Assembly: GCA_035632095.1 (NCBI GenBank)
Contig: DASQHM010000034.1
Location: forward strand, 1-60,612
From: DASQHM01 sp035632095
Lineage (GTDB): Bacteria; Pseudomonadota; Alphaproteobacteria; Ferrovibrionales; Ferrovibrionaceae
DNA length: 60,612 nt
Direction: 5' to 3'
Position 1 is the first letter of the stretch. Each line of letters starts with the position of its first letter. The notes under the pieces were generated by a model. That model searched no databases and was not told where the DNA came from. It saw only the letters and a program-made list of their open reading frames with translations. Position numbers and translations under genes: made by a program. Positions 8,599-17,890 of this stretch are shown one piece after another.

Positions 8599-9308
8599 AG
8601 GCCGACGGCGGGATCGAGCGTCTCGCCGCAACGCTCGGCCACCGCTTCGCCGACCTCAATCTGCTGCGAAACGCTCTGATCCACCCGAGCGCTTCGGCGG
8701 TCTCGGCCATTCCCGACAAGGACTATGAGCGCCTCGAATTCCTCGGCGACCGCGTGCTCGGCGTGCTGGTGGCCGAACACCTATACCGCCGCTTCCCCGA
8801 GTCGGACGCGGGCGAGCTGGCGCTGCGCCTCAATGCGCTTGTGCGGCGCGAAAGCCTGGCGCGCGTGGCGGCGGCGATTGATCTCGGCGCACACTTGAAG
8901 CTTTCGAAGAGCGAACGCGCTTCGGGCGGCGCCGCGAAGCCGGCGATCCTGGCCGATGCCTGCGAGGCGGTCATCGCCGCGCTCTTTCTGGACGGCGGTT
9001 TGGAGGCGGCGCGGCGCTTCATCGAGGAACGTTTTGGGCCGCTGGTGGCGGATGTCGCTTCCGGCGTGAAGGATGCGAAGACAACGCTGCAGGAGCGCGC
9101 GCATTCCCTCGGCCTGGGTCAGCCGCGCTACACGGTCGTGGATCAGGAAGGCCCGCCGCACGAGCCAACGTTCATCGTGTCCGTGGCATTGACGGATGGA
9201 GCGGCGGTCATGGGGCGGGGCCGCTCGAAGCGCGAAGCGGAACAAGCTGCGGCATCGGCCCTGTTGGCCGCTTTGCCCGAGGGGAAGGCTCGCGGCCGAA
9301 ATGGCTGA
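8595..9308 (+). CDS. rnc: Ribonuclease III
   Basis: Double-strand-specific endoribonuclease for rRNA and mRNA processing. The 237 residues contain the signature ERLEFLGDRV (catalytic Glu48 and Asp52), a second acidic set in ADACEAVIAALFLDGG, and a C-terminal double-stranded RNA-binding domain from about residue 155 (DAKTTLQERAHSLG to KREAEQAAASALL). Overlaps lepB by 4 bases and era by 8 bases, the usual lepB-rnc-era arrangement. Confidence 0.96.
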   Translation: MKADGGIERLAATLGHRFADLNLLRNALIHPSASAVSAIPDKDYERLEFLGDRVLGVLVAEHLYRRFPESDAGELALRLNALVRRESLARVAAAIDLGAHLKLSKSERASGGAAKPAILADACEAVIAALFLDGGLEAARRFIEERFGPLVADVASGVKDAKTTLQERAHSLGLGQPRYTVVDQEGPPHEPTFIVSVALTDGAAVMGRGRSKREAEQAAASALLAALPEGKARGRNG

Positions 9309-10215
9309 ACCCCTGGGCGGCGACGGCGCGCGCTGCGGCTATGTCGCCATCGTCGGCGCGCCGAATGCCGGAAAATCCACGCTGCTCAACCAGCTCGTGG
9401 GCGCCAAGGTCGCCATCGTCACGCCGAAAGTGCAGACCACGCGATTTCGCATCACGGCGATTGCGATCGAGGGAAAGGCCGAATTGATCTTCGTCGACAC
9501 GCCCGGAATCTTCGAGGCGAAACGGCGGCTCGAGCGTGCCATGGTGCAAGCCGCTTGGGCCGGCGCGGCCGACGCGGACATCGTGTTGCTGGTGGTGGAC
9601 GCCGGCCGGGGACTTGAGGCGGACACGCGCCGCATTATCGAAGGCTTGCGGGACTCCAAGCGAACCGCCGTGCTGGCGCTGAACAAGGTGGACACCGTGA
9701 AGCGGAACGTCCTGCTCGGCCTGTCTGCCGAGTTGAACGCGCAATTTCCCTTCGCCGAGACGTTCATGATCTCGGCCAAGACCGGCGATGGGGTCGCCGA
9801 CCTGAAGCGCCGGCTCGGCACCATGGTTCCCGCCGGGCCGTGGCTCTATCCAGCGGATCAGCTCGCCGATCTGCCGGAACGCCTGCTAGCGGCGGAGATC
9901 ACCCGCGAGCAGGTATTCCTGAAGCTGCATGACGAGCTCCCATACGCCTCGACCGTTGAGACCGAGGCGTGGCGGGACATGGCCGACGGCAGCGTCCGCA
10001 TCGAGCAGGTGATCTATGTGACGCGCGACAGCCACAAGCCCATTGTGCTCGGCAAGGGCGGACGCACGGCCAAGGCCATCGGCGCCGCGGCCCGCCTCGA
10101 ACTCGAGCGCATCCTGGAACGGCGCGTGCATCTTTTTCTGTTCGTCAAGGTGCGCGAAAACTGGACCGAGGACCCGGAGCGCTACGCCGCTATGGGCCTC
10201 GATTTTCCGCGCTGA
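9301..10215 (+). CDS. era: GTPase Era
   Basis: Essential Ras-like GTPase that binds the 3' end of 16S rRNA during 30S maturation. The 304 residues show G1 GAPNAGKST (19-27), G2/G3 region with DTPG, G4 NKVD, and a C-terminal KH domain containing VLGKGGRTAKAIG. The ATG at 9301 overlaps the last eight bases of rnc. Length and domains are standard. Confidence 0.97.
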   Translation: MAEPLGGDGARCGYVAIVGAPNAGKSTLLNQLVGAKVAIVTPKVQTTRFRITAIAIEGKAELIFVDTPGIFEAKRRLERAMVQAAWAGAADADIVLLVVDAGRGLEADTRRIIEGLRDSKRTAVLALNKVDTVKRNVLLGLSAELNAQFPFAETFMISAKTGDGVADLKRRLGTMVPAGPWLYPADQLADLPERLLAAEITREQVFLKLHDELPYASTVETEAWRDMADGSVRIEQVIYVTRDSHKPIVLGKGGRTAKAIGAAARLELERILERRVHLFLFVKVRENWTEDPERYAAMGLDFPR

Positions 10216-10245
10216 TGCGGCGGCCTGCGGCTATCCTGGTTCGCT

Positions 10246-11001
10246 ATGCACTGGACCGATGACGCGATCGTGCTCGCCAGCCGAAAGCATGGCGAGACTT
10301 CAGCCGTCGTGAACCTGCTGACGCGAGACCATGGCCGGCACGCCGGGTTGGTGCGCGGCGGCGCGAGTAGACGGCTCAAGGGCGTCTTGCAGGCGGGCAA
10401 CGAAGTGAGCGCCAGTTGGCGCGGCCGCCTGGCGGAGCATCTCGGCACGCTCACTATTGAATTGCGCGCGGCGCACGCGGCATCGCTGATGGAAGATTCG
10501 ATGCGGCTGTCCGCCCTGGTTTCCGCCTGCGCCCTCGTCGAGGCCACGTTGCCCGAGCGCGAGCCGCATCCGGGTCTGTTCCAGGGCCTCGCGGTGCTCC
10601 TGCAGAGCCTGCACGAAGGGGCGGCGGAGTGGCCCGCCGTCTATGTGCGGTGGGAGGTCGGATTGCTGTCGGAGCTGGGCTTCGGCCTCGACCTCAGCGC
10701 CTGCGCGGTCACCGGCGAGACGTCCGGCCTGACCCATGTCTCGCCCAAGACCGGCCGCGCCGTTTCGTCGGGCGCCGCGGCGCCCTACGCCGAGAAGCTG
10801 TTTCGCCTGCCGCCGTTCCTGGCCGGCGGCGAGGTGGGCGACCCGCTTGCCGACATCGCCGACGGTTTGGCGCTCACCGGATTTTTCCTGGACCGCTACG
10901 CGTTTGCGCCGCACCGGCGCAGCATTCCCGCTGCGCGGGCACGACTTGTTGAGCGTTTCACTCGCCGGACCACCACATCTGGTGTAAGAGAAGGGGCATG
11001 A
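10246..11001 (+). CDS. recO: DNA repair protein RecO
   Basis: RecO (251 residues) loads RecA onto SSB-coated gaps with RecF and RecR. The N-terminus (MHWTDDAIVLASRKHGETSAVVNLLTR, shown in part) forms the OB-fold; the rest is helical. The four-cysteine zinc motif of some RecO proteins is not present: around residues 155-165 only a single Cys remains in LSACAVTGET, as I recall from other alphaproteobacteria. Its last bases overlap parC (ATGA at 10998). Confidence 0.92.
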   Translation: MHWTDDAIVLASRKHGETSAVVNLLTRDHGRHAGLVRGGASRRLKGVLQAGNEVSASWRGRLAEHLGTLTIELRAAHAASLMEDSMRLSALVSACALVEATLPEREPHPGLFQGLAVLLQSLHEGAAEWPAVYVRWEVGLLSELGFGLDLSACAVTGETSGLTHVSPKTGRAVSSGAAAPYAEKLFRLPPFLAGGEVGDPLADIADGLALTGFFLDRYAFAPHRRSIPAARARLVERFTRRTTTSGVREGA

Positions 11002-13229
11002 GCAAGCACACTCCGATCCCGGTGGACCCGACGCGCGATACGCCGCTCGCCGATGCCTTGAGCGAGCGCTACCTGGCTTACGCGCTCTCGACCATCATGT
11101 CGCGTTCGCTGCCGGACGTCCGCGACGGCTTGAAGCCCGTGCACCGCCGGCTGCTCTATGCGATGCGCGAGCTGAAACTAGATCCGGGTTCCGCCTTCAA
11201 GAAATGCGCGCGCATCGTCGGCGACGTGATGGGCAAGTTCCACCCGCACGGCGACCAGGCGATCTACGACGCCATGGTCCGGCTCGCCCAGGATTTCGCG
11301 CAGCGCTATCCGCTGGTGGACGGGCAGGGCAACTTCGGCAACATCGACGGCGATAACGCCGCGGCCATGCGCTACACCGAGGCGCGGCTGACGGCAATCG
11401 CCGAACTCCTGTTGCGCGACATCGACGCGGATACGGTCGATTTCCGTGCGACCTACGACGGCTCCGAGCGCGAGCCGATCGTGCTGCCGGCGGCGTTCCC
11501 CAATCTGCTCGCCAACGGCGCCAGCGGGATCGCGGTCGGCATGGCGACTTCGATCCCGCCGCATAACGTCGGCGAGATTTGCGAAGCGCTGCTGCATCTC
11601 ATCAAGGCGCCGAAAGCCCGCATCGACACGTTGCTCGAAGCGATGCCTGGACCGGATTTTCCGACCGGCGGCATCATCGTCGAGCCGCGCGACAGTATCG
11701 TCGAAGCCTATGCGTCAGGCCGCGGCAGTTTCCGGCTGCGCGCCCGCTGGACCAAGGAAGACCTAGGGCGCGGCACGTGGCAGATCGTGGTCACGGAAAT
11801 TCCCTATCAGGTGCAGAAAAGCAAGCTGGTGGAGAAGATCGCCGAACTGGTGCAGGAGAAGAAATTGCCGTTGCTGGCCGACGTGCGCGACGAATCGGCA
11901 GCGGACGTGCGCCTCGTGCTGGAACCGAAGTCGCGGGCGGTCGAGCCGGAACACCTGATGGAGTTGCTGTTCCGCACCAGCGATCTCGAAGTCCGCGTGC
12001 CGCTGAACATGAACGTCCTCGAGGGCGGGCGGACGCCTCGGGTCATGCCGCTGCGCGACGTGCTGCAAGCGTTTCTCGATCACCGGCAAGACGTGCTCGA
12101 TCGGCGGACCAAGTTCCGCCTGTCGGAAATCGCGCACCGGCTCGAAGTGCTCGACGGCTATCTGATCGCCTATCTCAATCTCGATGCGATCATCAAGATC
12201 ATTCGCGAGGAGGACGAGCCGAAGCCGCGCCTGATGAAGCGGTTCAAGCTGAGCGACGTGCAGGCCGAAGCGATCCTCAACATGCGGCTCCGCTCGCTGC
12301 GGCGACTGGAGGAAAACGACATCCGCCGCGAGCACAAGGACCTCACCGCCGAGCGCAAGGATCTGAAGGCGCTGCTCGGCGACGAAGCGCGCCGCTGGAA
12401 GGTGATCGGCGAAGAGATCGCCGACATCAAAAAAAGGTTCGGCCCGAAGACGGCGCTCGGCCGCCGCCGCACCGGATTTGCCGAAGCGCCGGCCGTGGCC
12501 GAAGTGCCGCTCGAAGCGATGATCGAGCGCGAGCCGGTCACCGTGATCTGTTCGGAAAAGGGCTGGATCCGCGCCATCAAGGGCCATGCCGCCGACGATG
12601 GGAGCACCGTCTACAAGGAGGGCGACGGCGGCCGCTTCTGGCTGCATGCGGAGACCACCGACAAGCTGGTGCTCTTTGGCACCAACGGCCGCTTCTACAT
12701 GATGCCGGTCGACAAGATTTCGCGCGGCCGCGGCCACGGCGAACCGGTCCGATTGATCGTGGAGCTCGGCGACGACCAGGACATCGTGGCGCTCATGGTT
12801 CACAAGCCGGGCCGCAGGTTGCTGGTGGCATCCAGTGACGGACGCGGGTTCGTGGTGGAAGAAGACCAGGTGCTCGCCCAAACCCGCGCCGGCAGGCAGG
12901 TGCTGAACGTGTCAGGCGCGGTCAAGGCAAAGGTCTGCGTGCCTGCGGAGGGGGACACTATTGCCTGCATCGGCGACAACCGGAAGCTTCTGCTGTTGCC
13001 GCTCGCCGACGCGCCGAGCATGACCCGTGGGCGCGGCGTGACCTTGCAGAAATATCGCGACGGCGGCCTGTCGGACGCGAAAGTTTTTGATCTGGCGAGC
13101 GGCCTGACCTGGACCAGCGGCGACCGGACGCGGACCGAGACCGATCTCAAGGACTGGATCGGGAAGCGCGCGCAAGCCGGCCGGCTGCCGCCTAGGGGCT
13201 TCAATAAAAACAATCGTTTTTCCGTATAA
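10998..13229 (+). CDS. parC: DNA topoisomerase IV subunit A
   Basis: Breakage-reunion subunit of topoisomerase IV, which decatenates replicated chromosomes. The 743-residue protein begins the conserved core with ERYLAYALSTIMSRSLPDVR and carries catalytic Tyr126 in AAAMRYTEARL. It has the ParC-length C-terminal beta-propeller rather than the longer GyrA form. In the quinolone pocket (HPHGDQAIYDAM) residue 87 is Gln where E. coli ParC has Ser80, and residue 91 is Asp where E. coli has Glu84. It closes the lepB-rnc-era-recO-parC block; a hairpin follows the stop. Confidence 0.95.
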   Translation: MSKHTPIPVDPTRDTPLADALSERYLAYALSTIMSRSLPDVRDGLKPVHRRLLYAMRELKLDPGSAFKKCARIVGDVMGKFHPHGDQAIYDAMVRLAQDFAQRYPLVDGQGNFGNIDGDNAAAMRYTEARLTAIAELLLRDIDADTVDFRATYDGSEREPIVLPAAFPNLLANGASGIAVGMATSIPPHNVGEICEALLHLIKAPKARIDTLLEAMPGPDFPTGGIIVEPRDSIVEAYASGRGSFRLRARWTKEDLGRGTWQIVVTEIPYQVQKSKLVEKIAELVQEKKLPLLADVRDESAADVRLVLEPKSRAVEPEHLMELLFRTSDLEVRVPLNMNVLEGGRTPRVMPLRDVLQAFLDHRQDVLDRRTKFRLSEIAHRLEVLDGYLIAYLNLDAIIKIIREEDEPKPRLMKRFKLSDVQAEAILNMRLRSLRRLEENDIRREHKDLTAERKDLKALLGDEARRWKVIGEEIADIKKRFGPKTALGRRRTGFAEAPAVAEVPLEAMIEREPVTVICSEKGWIRAIKGHAADDGSTVYKEGDGGRFWLHAETTDKLVLFGTNGRFYMMPVDKISRGRGHGEPVRLIVELGDDQDIVALMVHKPGRRLLVASSDGRGFVVEEDQVLAQTRAGRQVLNVSGAVKAKVCVPAEGDTIACIGDNRKLLLLPLADAPSMTRGRGVTLQKYRDGGLSDAKVFDLASGLTWTSGDRTRTETDLKDWIGKRAQAGRLPPRGFNKNNRFSV

Positions 13230-13254
13230 TACTTTGCAATAAGCTCATAAAAAC

Positions 13255-13276
13255 ACATCACTTCAGGTGATGTTTT
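13255..13276 (+). terminator. Hairpin terminator after parC
   Basis: ACATCAC (13255-13261) pairs with GTGATGT (13267-13273) across a 5-base loop, followed directly by TTT. The stem is AT-containing and the T-run short, so the terminator is weak. It lies between parC and the acyl-CoA ligase start at 13288. Confidence 0.5.
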
Positions 13277-13287
13277 AGGTGAGGAAG

Positions 13288-14904
13288 ATGCAAACCGTAT
13301 TCGCCGCGTTCATGGCCTCGGCCGAGGCGAGCCCGGATGCGGCGTTTCTCTGCGCGCCGCCGGCGCCCGGCCGCGCCTACCACCCGAGCGGCGTCGCGTT
13401 CTCCTACGGCGAGGCGCGCGCGGCAATCTTGGACTTGAAGGCGCGCTACGCCGCCGCGGGCTATGGGCTTGGCCATCGGGTCGCCTTGCTTTTGGAAAAC
13501 CGGCCGGAGTTCTTCTTTCACTACCTCGCGCTCAACGCGCTTGGGACCGGGATCGTGCCGATCAATCCCGACTACCGGCACGACGAAATGCTCTACCAGA
13601 TGGAGCATTCCGAAGCCGATCTGGCGGTGGTCATCCAAAGCCGCGTACGGGACCTGGAAGCGGTGGCGCGCGATCGCGCCAAGCGGCTTCCCGTGGTCAA
13701 TGCCGATGCGTTGCCCGGCGAGCTGCCGCGCCCTGCGGCCGCGTCAGGATCCGGCGCGCCCGGCCTCGCAACCGAATGCGCGCTGCTCTACACATCTGGC
13801 ACGACGGGCCGGCCGAAGGGCTGCATCCTCACCAATCATTACTATCTGAATTGCGGACGCTGGTATCGCGACATGGGCGGCATGCTCACGATCCAGCCCG
13901 GACGCGACCGCATCTACAATCCGCTGCCGCTCTTTCATATGAACTGCCAGGGCATCACCGCGACTTGTGTAATGCTTACCGGCAATTGCCTGATCTTGCC
14001 GGAACGGTTCAGCCCGACGCGCTGGTGGGCCGATGTGACCGCGACGCAAGCTACCGTCGTGCATTATCTCGGCGTGGTGCCGCCGCTGTTGCTCAACCAG
14101 CCGCAATCGCCCGAGGAACGCCGGCATCGCATAAGGTTCGGCATCGGCGCCGGCGTCGAGCCGGAATTGCACGATGCCTTCGAGGCCCGCTTCGGTTTTC
14201 CATTGATCGAAGTCTGGGGCATGACGGAAACCGGCCGCATCTTCGGGGCCAATACGGAGCCACGGCAGACGCGCACGCGCGCCTTCGGGCGCCCGTCCGG
14301 CGGTTTCGAAGCGAAGGTGGTGGACGAACGCGACGTGGAAGTACCGCGGGGCGTGGAGGGAGAAATGGTGGTCCGCTTCGCCGGCCCCGATCCGCGCGAC
14401 GGGTTTTTTTCCGGCTACTTGAAGAATGCGGAGGCAACCGCCGAGGCTTGGCGCGGCGGCTGGTTTCATACCGGCGACGTCGTGCGCCAGTCGGCGGACG
14501 GCATGCTTTATTTCGTCGATCGCAAGAAGAACATCATTCGGCGGGCCGGGGAGAACATCGCGGCGGCGGAGGTCGAGGCCGTGCTGCAAGCCCATGATTC
14601 CGTCGCCCAGGTGGCGGTGCTCGCCGTGCCGGACGAGATCCGCGAAGAAGAAGTCATGGCATGCGTGGTGGTGATGCCGGACGTCACTCCCGACCGGGCG
14701 TTAGCGGAGGCGCTGATGGATTGGTCGCTGGCGAAGCTCGCCTATTTCAAAGCGCCGGGCTGGCTGCTGTTCGTGCCGTCGCTGCCGACGACCGGCACTC
14801 AGAAAGTGCAAAAGGCGCAGATTTTTCCGCGTGGCGAGGACCCGCGCAAACGGGCCGGCTGCATCGATCTCAGATCGCGGAAACGGCGCGGACCGGGCGG
14901 CTAG
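13288..14904 (+). CDS. AMP-dependent acyl-CoA synthetase/ligase (CaiC-like)
   Basis: An adenylate-forming enzyme of about 538 residues that activates a carboxylic acid with ATP and CoA. Motifs: P-loop-like LLYTSGTTGRPKGCIL, A5 region EVWGMTETGRIFG, A7 GGWFHTGDVV, A8 FVDRKKNIIRRAGENI, and a C-terminal domain containing the A10 lysine region (GTQKVQKAQIFP). It resembles crotonobetaine/carnitine-CoA ligases; the substrate is unknown. The ATG at 13288 has AGGTGAGG just upstream; a GTG at 13279 would add three residues. The stop codon shares CTAG with the convergent transferase gene. The last 25 residues are basic (RKRAGCIDLRSRKRR). Confidence 0.85.
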   Translation: MQTVFAAFMASAEASPDAAFLCAPPAPGRAYHPSGVAFSYGEARAAILDLKARYAAAGYGLGHRVALLLENRPEFFFHYLALNALGTGIVPINPDYRHDEMLYQMEHSEADLAVVIQSRVRDLEAVARDRAKRLPVVNADALPGELPRPAAASGSGAPGLATECALLYTSGTTGRPKGCILTNHYYLNCGRWYRDMGGMLTIQPGRDRIYNPLPLFHMNCQGITATCVMLTGNCLILPERFSPTRWWADVTATQATVVHYLGVVPPLLLNQPQSPEERRHRIRFGIGAGVEPELHDAFEARFGFPLIEVWGMTETGRIFGANTEPRQTRTRAFGRPSGGFEAKVVDERDVEVPRGVEGEMVVRFAGPDPRDGFFSGYLKNAEATAEAWRGGWFHTGDVVRQSADGMLYFVDRKKNIIRRAGENIAAAEVEAVLQAHDSVAQVAVLAVPDEIREEEVMACVVVMPDVTPDRALAEALMDWSLAKLAYFKAPGWLLFVPSLPTTGTQKVQKAQIFPRGEDPRKRAGCIDLRSRKRRGPGG

Positions 14905-15680
14905 TCCGCCGCCTCGAGTTCCTGGTCGCAGGTCGCGAACGTCTCGGCCAAGGCCTCCGGATCGTCGAGCGCCACCCAGCCTTCGGGGCCGAGCCGCTCC
15001 AATGGCCGGAAGCGGACCTTGTAGGACATCTTCCGGCTCTCTGCGATCCAGTAACCGAGATAGACATAGGGCAAGCTGATGTCGCGGGCCCGCTGGGTAT
15101 GCCAGAGGATCATGAACGTGCCCGGGCTCAAGTGATCGCCGCTCGGGTCGAAGAAGCTGTAGACCAGCGACAAGCCATCGCTCATGCGATCGGTCAGGCA
15201 GACGCCGTACAGTTCGCCGTCGGCGCGCCGGTACTCGACCAAATGGGTGTCGACGGGACTGTCCTCGATCATGGCGCGATAATCGCCGAAATCCATGTCG
15301 GCCATGCCGCCGCCGGAATGGCGCGCCAGCAGATAGCGGCGGAAGAGGGCATAGTGTTCGCGCGTTGCCTGGGGCGAAAGCTGACGGCCATAGATGCCCG
15401 CGTTCCGCTGCAGGACGCGGCGCAACGAGCGGACCGGCACAAAGTTCGCGACGGGAATGCGCACCGGCACGCATGCATTGCATTCGTCGCACGCCGGCCG
15501 GTAGGCGAGGTCCTGGCTGCGGCGGAATCCGGCTTGGCTCAAGGCATTGTGCAGCCGGTCTGGGTCTTCTCCGGCAAGCAGCGTCACAACCTTCCGCTCC
15601 ATGCGGTCCGGCAGATACGGACACGGCGTCGGCGGCGTCGCGAAAAAGTGCCGCAGCGGAATCTGAACGCGATGCTTCAC
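14901..15680 (-). CDS. bpt: Aspartate/glutamate leucyltransferase (arginyltransferase family)
   Basis: Attaches leucine (or arginine) from tRNA to N-terminal acidic residues, marking proteins for ClpS-ClpAP under the N-degron rule. The 259 residues include the cysteine-rich N-terminal block CPYLPDRMERKVVTLL and CDECNACVPVRIPV, and the GNAT-like C-terminal half with ADMDFGDYRAMIEDSPVDTHL and YLGYWIAESRKMSYKVRFRP. Length is standard for the bacterial Bpt/Ate family. It converges on the ligase gene, sharing four bases at the stops. Confidence 0.93.
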   Translation of the reverse strand: MKHRVQIPLRHFFATPPTPCPYLPDRMERKVVTLLAGEDPDRLHNALSQAGFRRSQDLAYRPACDECNACVPVRIPVANFVPVRSLRRVLQRNAGIYGRQLSPQATREHYALFRRYLLARHSGGGMADMDFGDYRAMIEDSPVDTHLVEYRRADGELYGVCLTDRMSDGLSLVYSFFDPSGDHLSPGTFMILWHTQRARDISLPYVYLGYWIAESRKMSYKVRFRPLERLGPEGWVALDDPEALAETFATCDQELEAAD

Positions 15681-15802
15681 GCCTAAATCCTCCCGGCCCT
15701 GTTTTGACGCGGATCTGACGCCGCGCCTCAGCTCGGAAGGTTAGCTTAATACGAAACCCGCGCGCGGCGGAAGCGCGCGTGGATTAACGGCCCGAAAGAA
15801 GG

Positions 15803-16891
15803 TTAACGGTTGACGGAACGGGCTTTATCGGGAGGCAGGACCGGGGCGGGCCCCGACTGGCCCGGCGATTGAGCCGCCGGCTGCGCCGCAACGGCCTTTG
15901 CGTCGGGAGCACCGGGCGCCGCAGGAACTTGATTGTCCGGGGTCGCGCCGTTCTGCGCGGTGCTGAGCGGTGCCTGGCGCAGCAGGACGATGGCAATGCG
16001 GCGATTGGTCGGATCTAGGGGATCCTTGGCGACAAGCGGGTCCTGATCGGCGCGGCCGACCACCTGCTTGATGCGATCCTGGGCGAGCCCGGAATCGATC
16101 AGCACGCGCCGGCTGGCGTTGGCCCGGTCCGTCGAGAGCTCCCAATTGCCGTAGCCGTTCTCGGTGCGATAGGGCGTGGCGTCCGTGTGGCCGCTGATCG
16201 AGATCTTGTTCGGGAGCTTGCCGACCACCTGGGCGATCTTCTGCAGCAGCAGGCGTGCGCGGTCGTTCATCTGCGCGCTGCCGGTCGGGAACATGGACTG
16301 GTTCTCGCGGTCCACGATCTGCACGCGCAGGCCTTCCGGCGTCATATCGACGATGATCTGCCGTTTGAGTTCGGCCAGTTCCGGTGTTTCCTCGATCGCT
16401 TGCTTGAGCTGCGCTTGCGCCTGCTCGAACGCCTTCTGCTCGCGGTCGACCATGGCCTTCTCGAATTGCTTTTCGGTCCGCAGCTTGTTGTCGCCGGCCT
16501 TGTCCTCGGTGCTCTTGTCGTCGCGGGTATTGGCGTCGTCCGGCTCGCGCTCGGTGGCTTCGGATTTGCGGCCGGGCGGCGGGGTGATGGCGACGACCAC
16601 GCTCGGCACGCCGTAGGTCGATGCGCGGCTGCCTTCGGTCACGAGCGTTTGGCCGCCGAGGATGCTGCCGGCGCCGCTCTCGGTGCGGCTCATGCTGGCG
16701 GGCGCGAAATAGTCGGCAATGCCTTTCTTCTGCACGTCGGTGGTGACGTTGAGCAGCCACAGCAGCAGGAAGAACGCCATCATCGCGGTCACGAAGTCGG
16801 CGTAGGCGACCTTCCAGGCGCCGCCATGATGGGCATGGCCGTGGACCTTCTTGACCTTCTTGATGATGACGGCCTGATTGGACTCCGCCAT
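15803..16891 (-). CDS. motB: Flagellar motor stator protein MotB
   Basis: Stator subunit anchored to peptidoglycan (362 residues). A single membrane segment (FVTAMMAFFLLLWLLN) directly follows Asp32, the proton-carrying residue at the same number as in E. coli. A long charged linker rich in Asp, Glu and Lys (about residues 95-165) leads to an OmpA-like domain (ISGHTDATPYR, then NWELSTDRANASRRVL). The last 40 residues are Ala/Pro-rich. It follows motA with a 3-base gap. No other flagellar gene adjoins the pair. Confidence 0.94.
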   Translation of the reverse strand: MAESNQAVIIKKVKKVHGHAHHGGAWKVAYADFVTAMMAFFLLLWLLNVTTDVQKKGIADYFAPASMSRTESGAGSILGGQTLVTEGSRASTYGVPSVVVAITPPPGRKSEATEREPDDANTRDDKSTEDKAGDNKLRTEKQFEKAMVDREQKAFEQAQAQLKQAIEETPELAELKRQIIVDMTPEGLRVQIVDRENQSMFPTGSAQMNDRARLLLQKIAQVVGKLPNKISISGHTDATPYRTENGYGNWELSTDRANASRRVLIDSGLAQDRIKQVVGRADQDPLVAKDPLDPTNRRIAIVLLRQAPLSTAQNGATPDNQVPAAPGAPDAKAVAAQPAAQSPGQSGPAPVLPPDKARSVNR

Positions 16892-16894
16892 TCG

Positions 16895-17755
16895 TCACGC
16901 CGTCTGGACGTTGTTGGTCGCTTCCTCGACCTCGTAGAACGTCGGCCGCACGTCCGAGAGCAGCGCTTTCCGCGCAAACTCGACCGAGACCGCGGGCGCA
17001 TAGCCTTGCAAATGCGCGAGCAGGCCGGCCCTGATGCATTGCAGGAACTTCTGCTCGGCCTCGTAGGTATTCTTGATGGACGAGGCGATCGGCGCGACGA
17101 AGCCGTAAGCGAGAAACACGCCGAGGAAGGTTCCGACCAGGGCGCCGCCGATCAGATGGCCCAGCACCTCCGGCGGCTCGGTGATGGCGCCCATGGTCTT
17201 GATCACGCCGAGCACCGCCGCGACGATGCCCAATGCGGGCAGGCCGTCGGCCGCGCCCTGGAACGCGCTTGCGATCTGCTCGTGCTCCTTGTGATGGGTC
17301 TCCATCTCTTCGTCCAGAAGCGATTCGACCTCGTGGGCGTTTTCCGTGCCGAGCGTCATCAGGCGCAGGTAGTCGCAGAGGAACGTGAGGACGTGGTGAT
17401 CCTTGAACACGTTCGGGAACTGCTGGAACAGCGTGCTTTCGCCGGGGTTTTCCACGTGCTGTTCGAGAGCGAGCATGCCCTTGGTCTTGGCGAGCTTGAA
17501 GATCGTGTAGAGCAGGCTGAGCAGTTCGAGATAGCTGGTCTTGTTGTAGCGCGAGCCTTTCATGGCAACGCCGATGGCCTTTCCGGCCGATTTCAGGACC
17601 GACTTCGGATTGCCGATGACGAACGCGCCGATCGCCGCGCCGACGATGATGACGGCCTCGAACGGCTGCCACAGCACGGCGATATGACCCTCGGCAGCCG
17701 TATAGCCGCCGAAGACGCTGATGATGACGATGAGAGCGCCGACGATAAGAAACAT
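16895..17755 (-). CDS. motA: Flagellar motor stator protein MotA
   Basis: Membrane proton-channel subunit of the flagellar stator (286 residues). It begins MFLIVGALIVIISVFGGY, has four membrane segments (two near the N-terminus, two around residues 175-230: LGIVAAVLGVIKTMG and LVGTFLGVFLAYGF), and a large cytoplasmic loop between with the charged residues that contact FliG. The ATG at 17755 was chosen by alignment to the usual MotA N-terminus; the frame stays open upstream, but that part antiparallels the flavin reductase gene. Confidence 0.95.
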   Translation of the reverse strand: MFLIVGALIVIISVFGGYTAAEGHIAVLWQPFEAVIIVGAAIGAFVIGNPKSVLKSAGKAIGVAMKGSRYNKTSYLELLSLLYTIFKLAKTKGMLALEQHVENPGESTLFQQFPNVFKDHHVLTFLCDYLRLMTLGTENAHEVESLLDEEMETHHKEHEQIASAFQGAADGLPALGIVAAVLGVIKTMGAITEPPEVLGHLIGGALVGTFLGVFLAYGFVAPIASSIKNTYEAEQKFLQCIRAGLLAHLQGYAPAVSVEFARKALLSDVRPTFYEVEEATNNVQTA

Positions 17756-17890
17756 GAACCGACTGCCGCGCGAGACCGGAAGCGGCCATACTCGGCTAAG
17801 TCTGGTTAAGAAGCCGTTAGACCACGGCTTGTCTCGCCAGTGGGGAACCCTTATGTTCGCGCCTGAACCGATGCGAGATTGAAACCGGCC

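Noticed and set aside
11763..12881. 372-codon minus-strand frame opposite parC
   Set aside because: Composition (His, Asp, Arg, Gln rich) is typical of antisense frames at high GC; ParC is certain.
15759..15779. CGCGCGC stem near the motB 3' end as a terminator
   Set aside because: Alternating CG is self-complementary by composition; only a short broken T-run follows on the minus strand.
16187..17809. 540-codon open frame on the plus strand opposite motA and motB
   Set aside because: High-GC antisense shadow; it crosses both genes and their junction and has no family resemblance.
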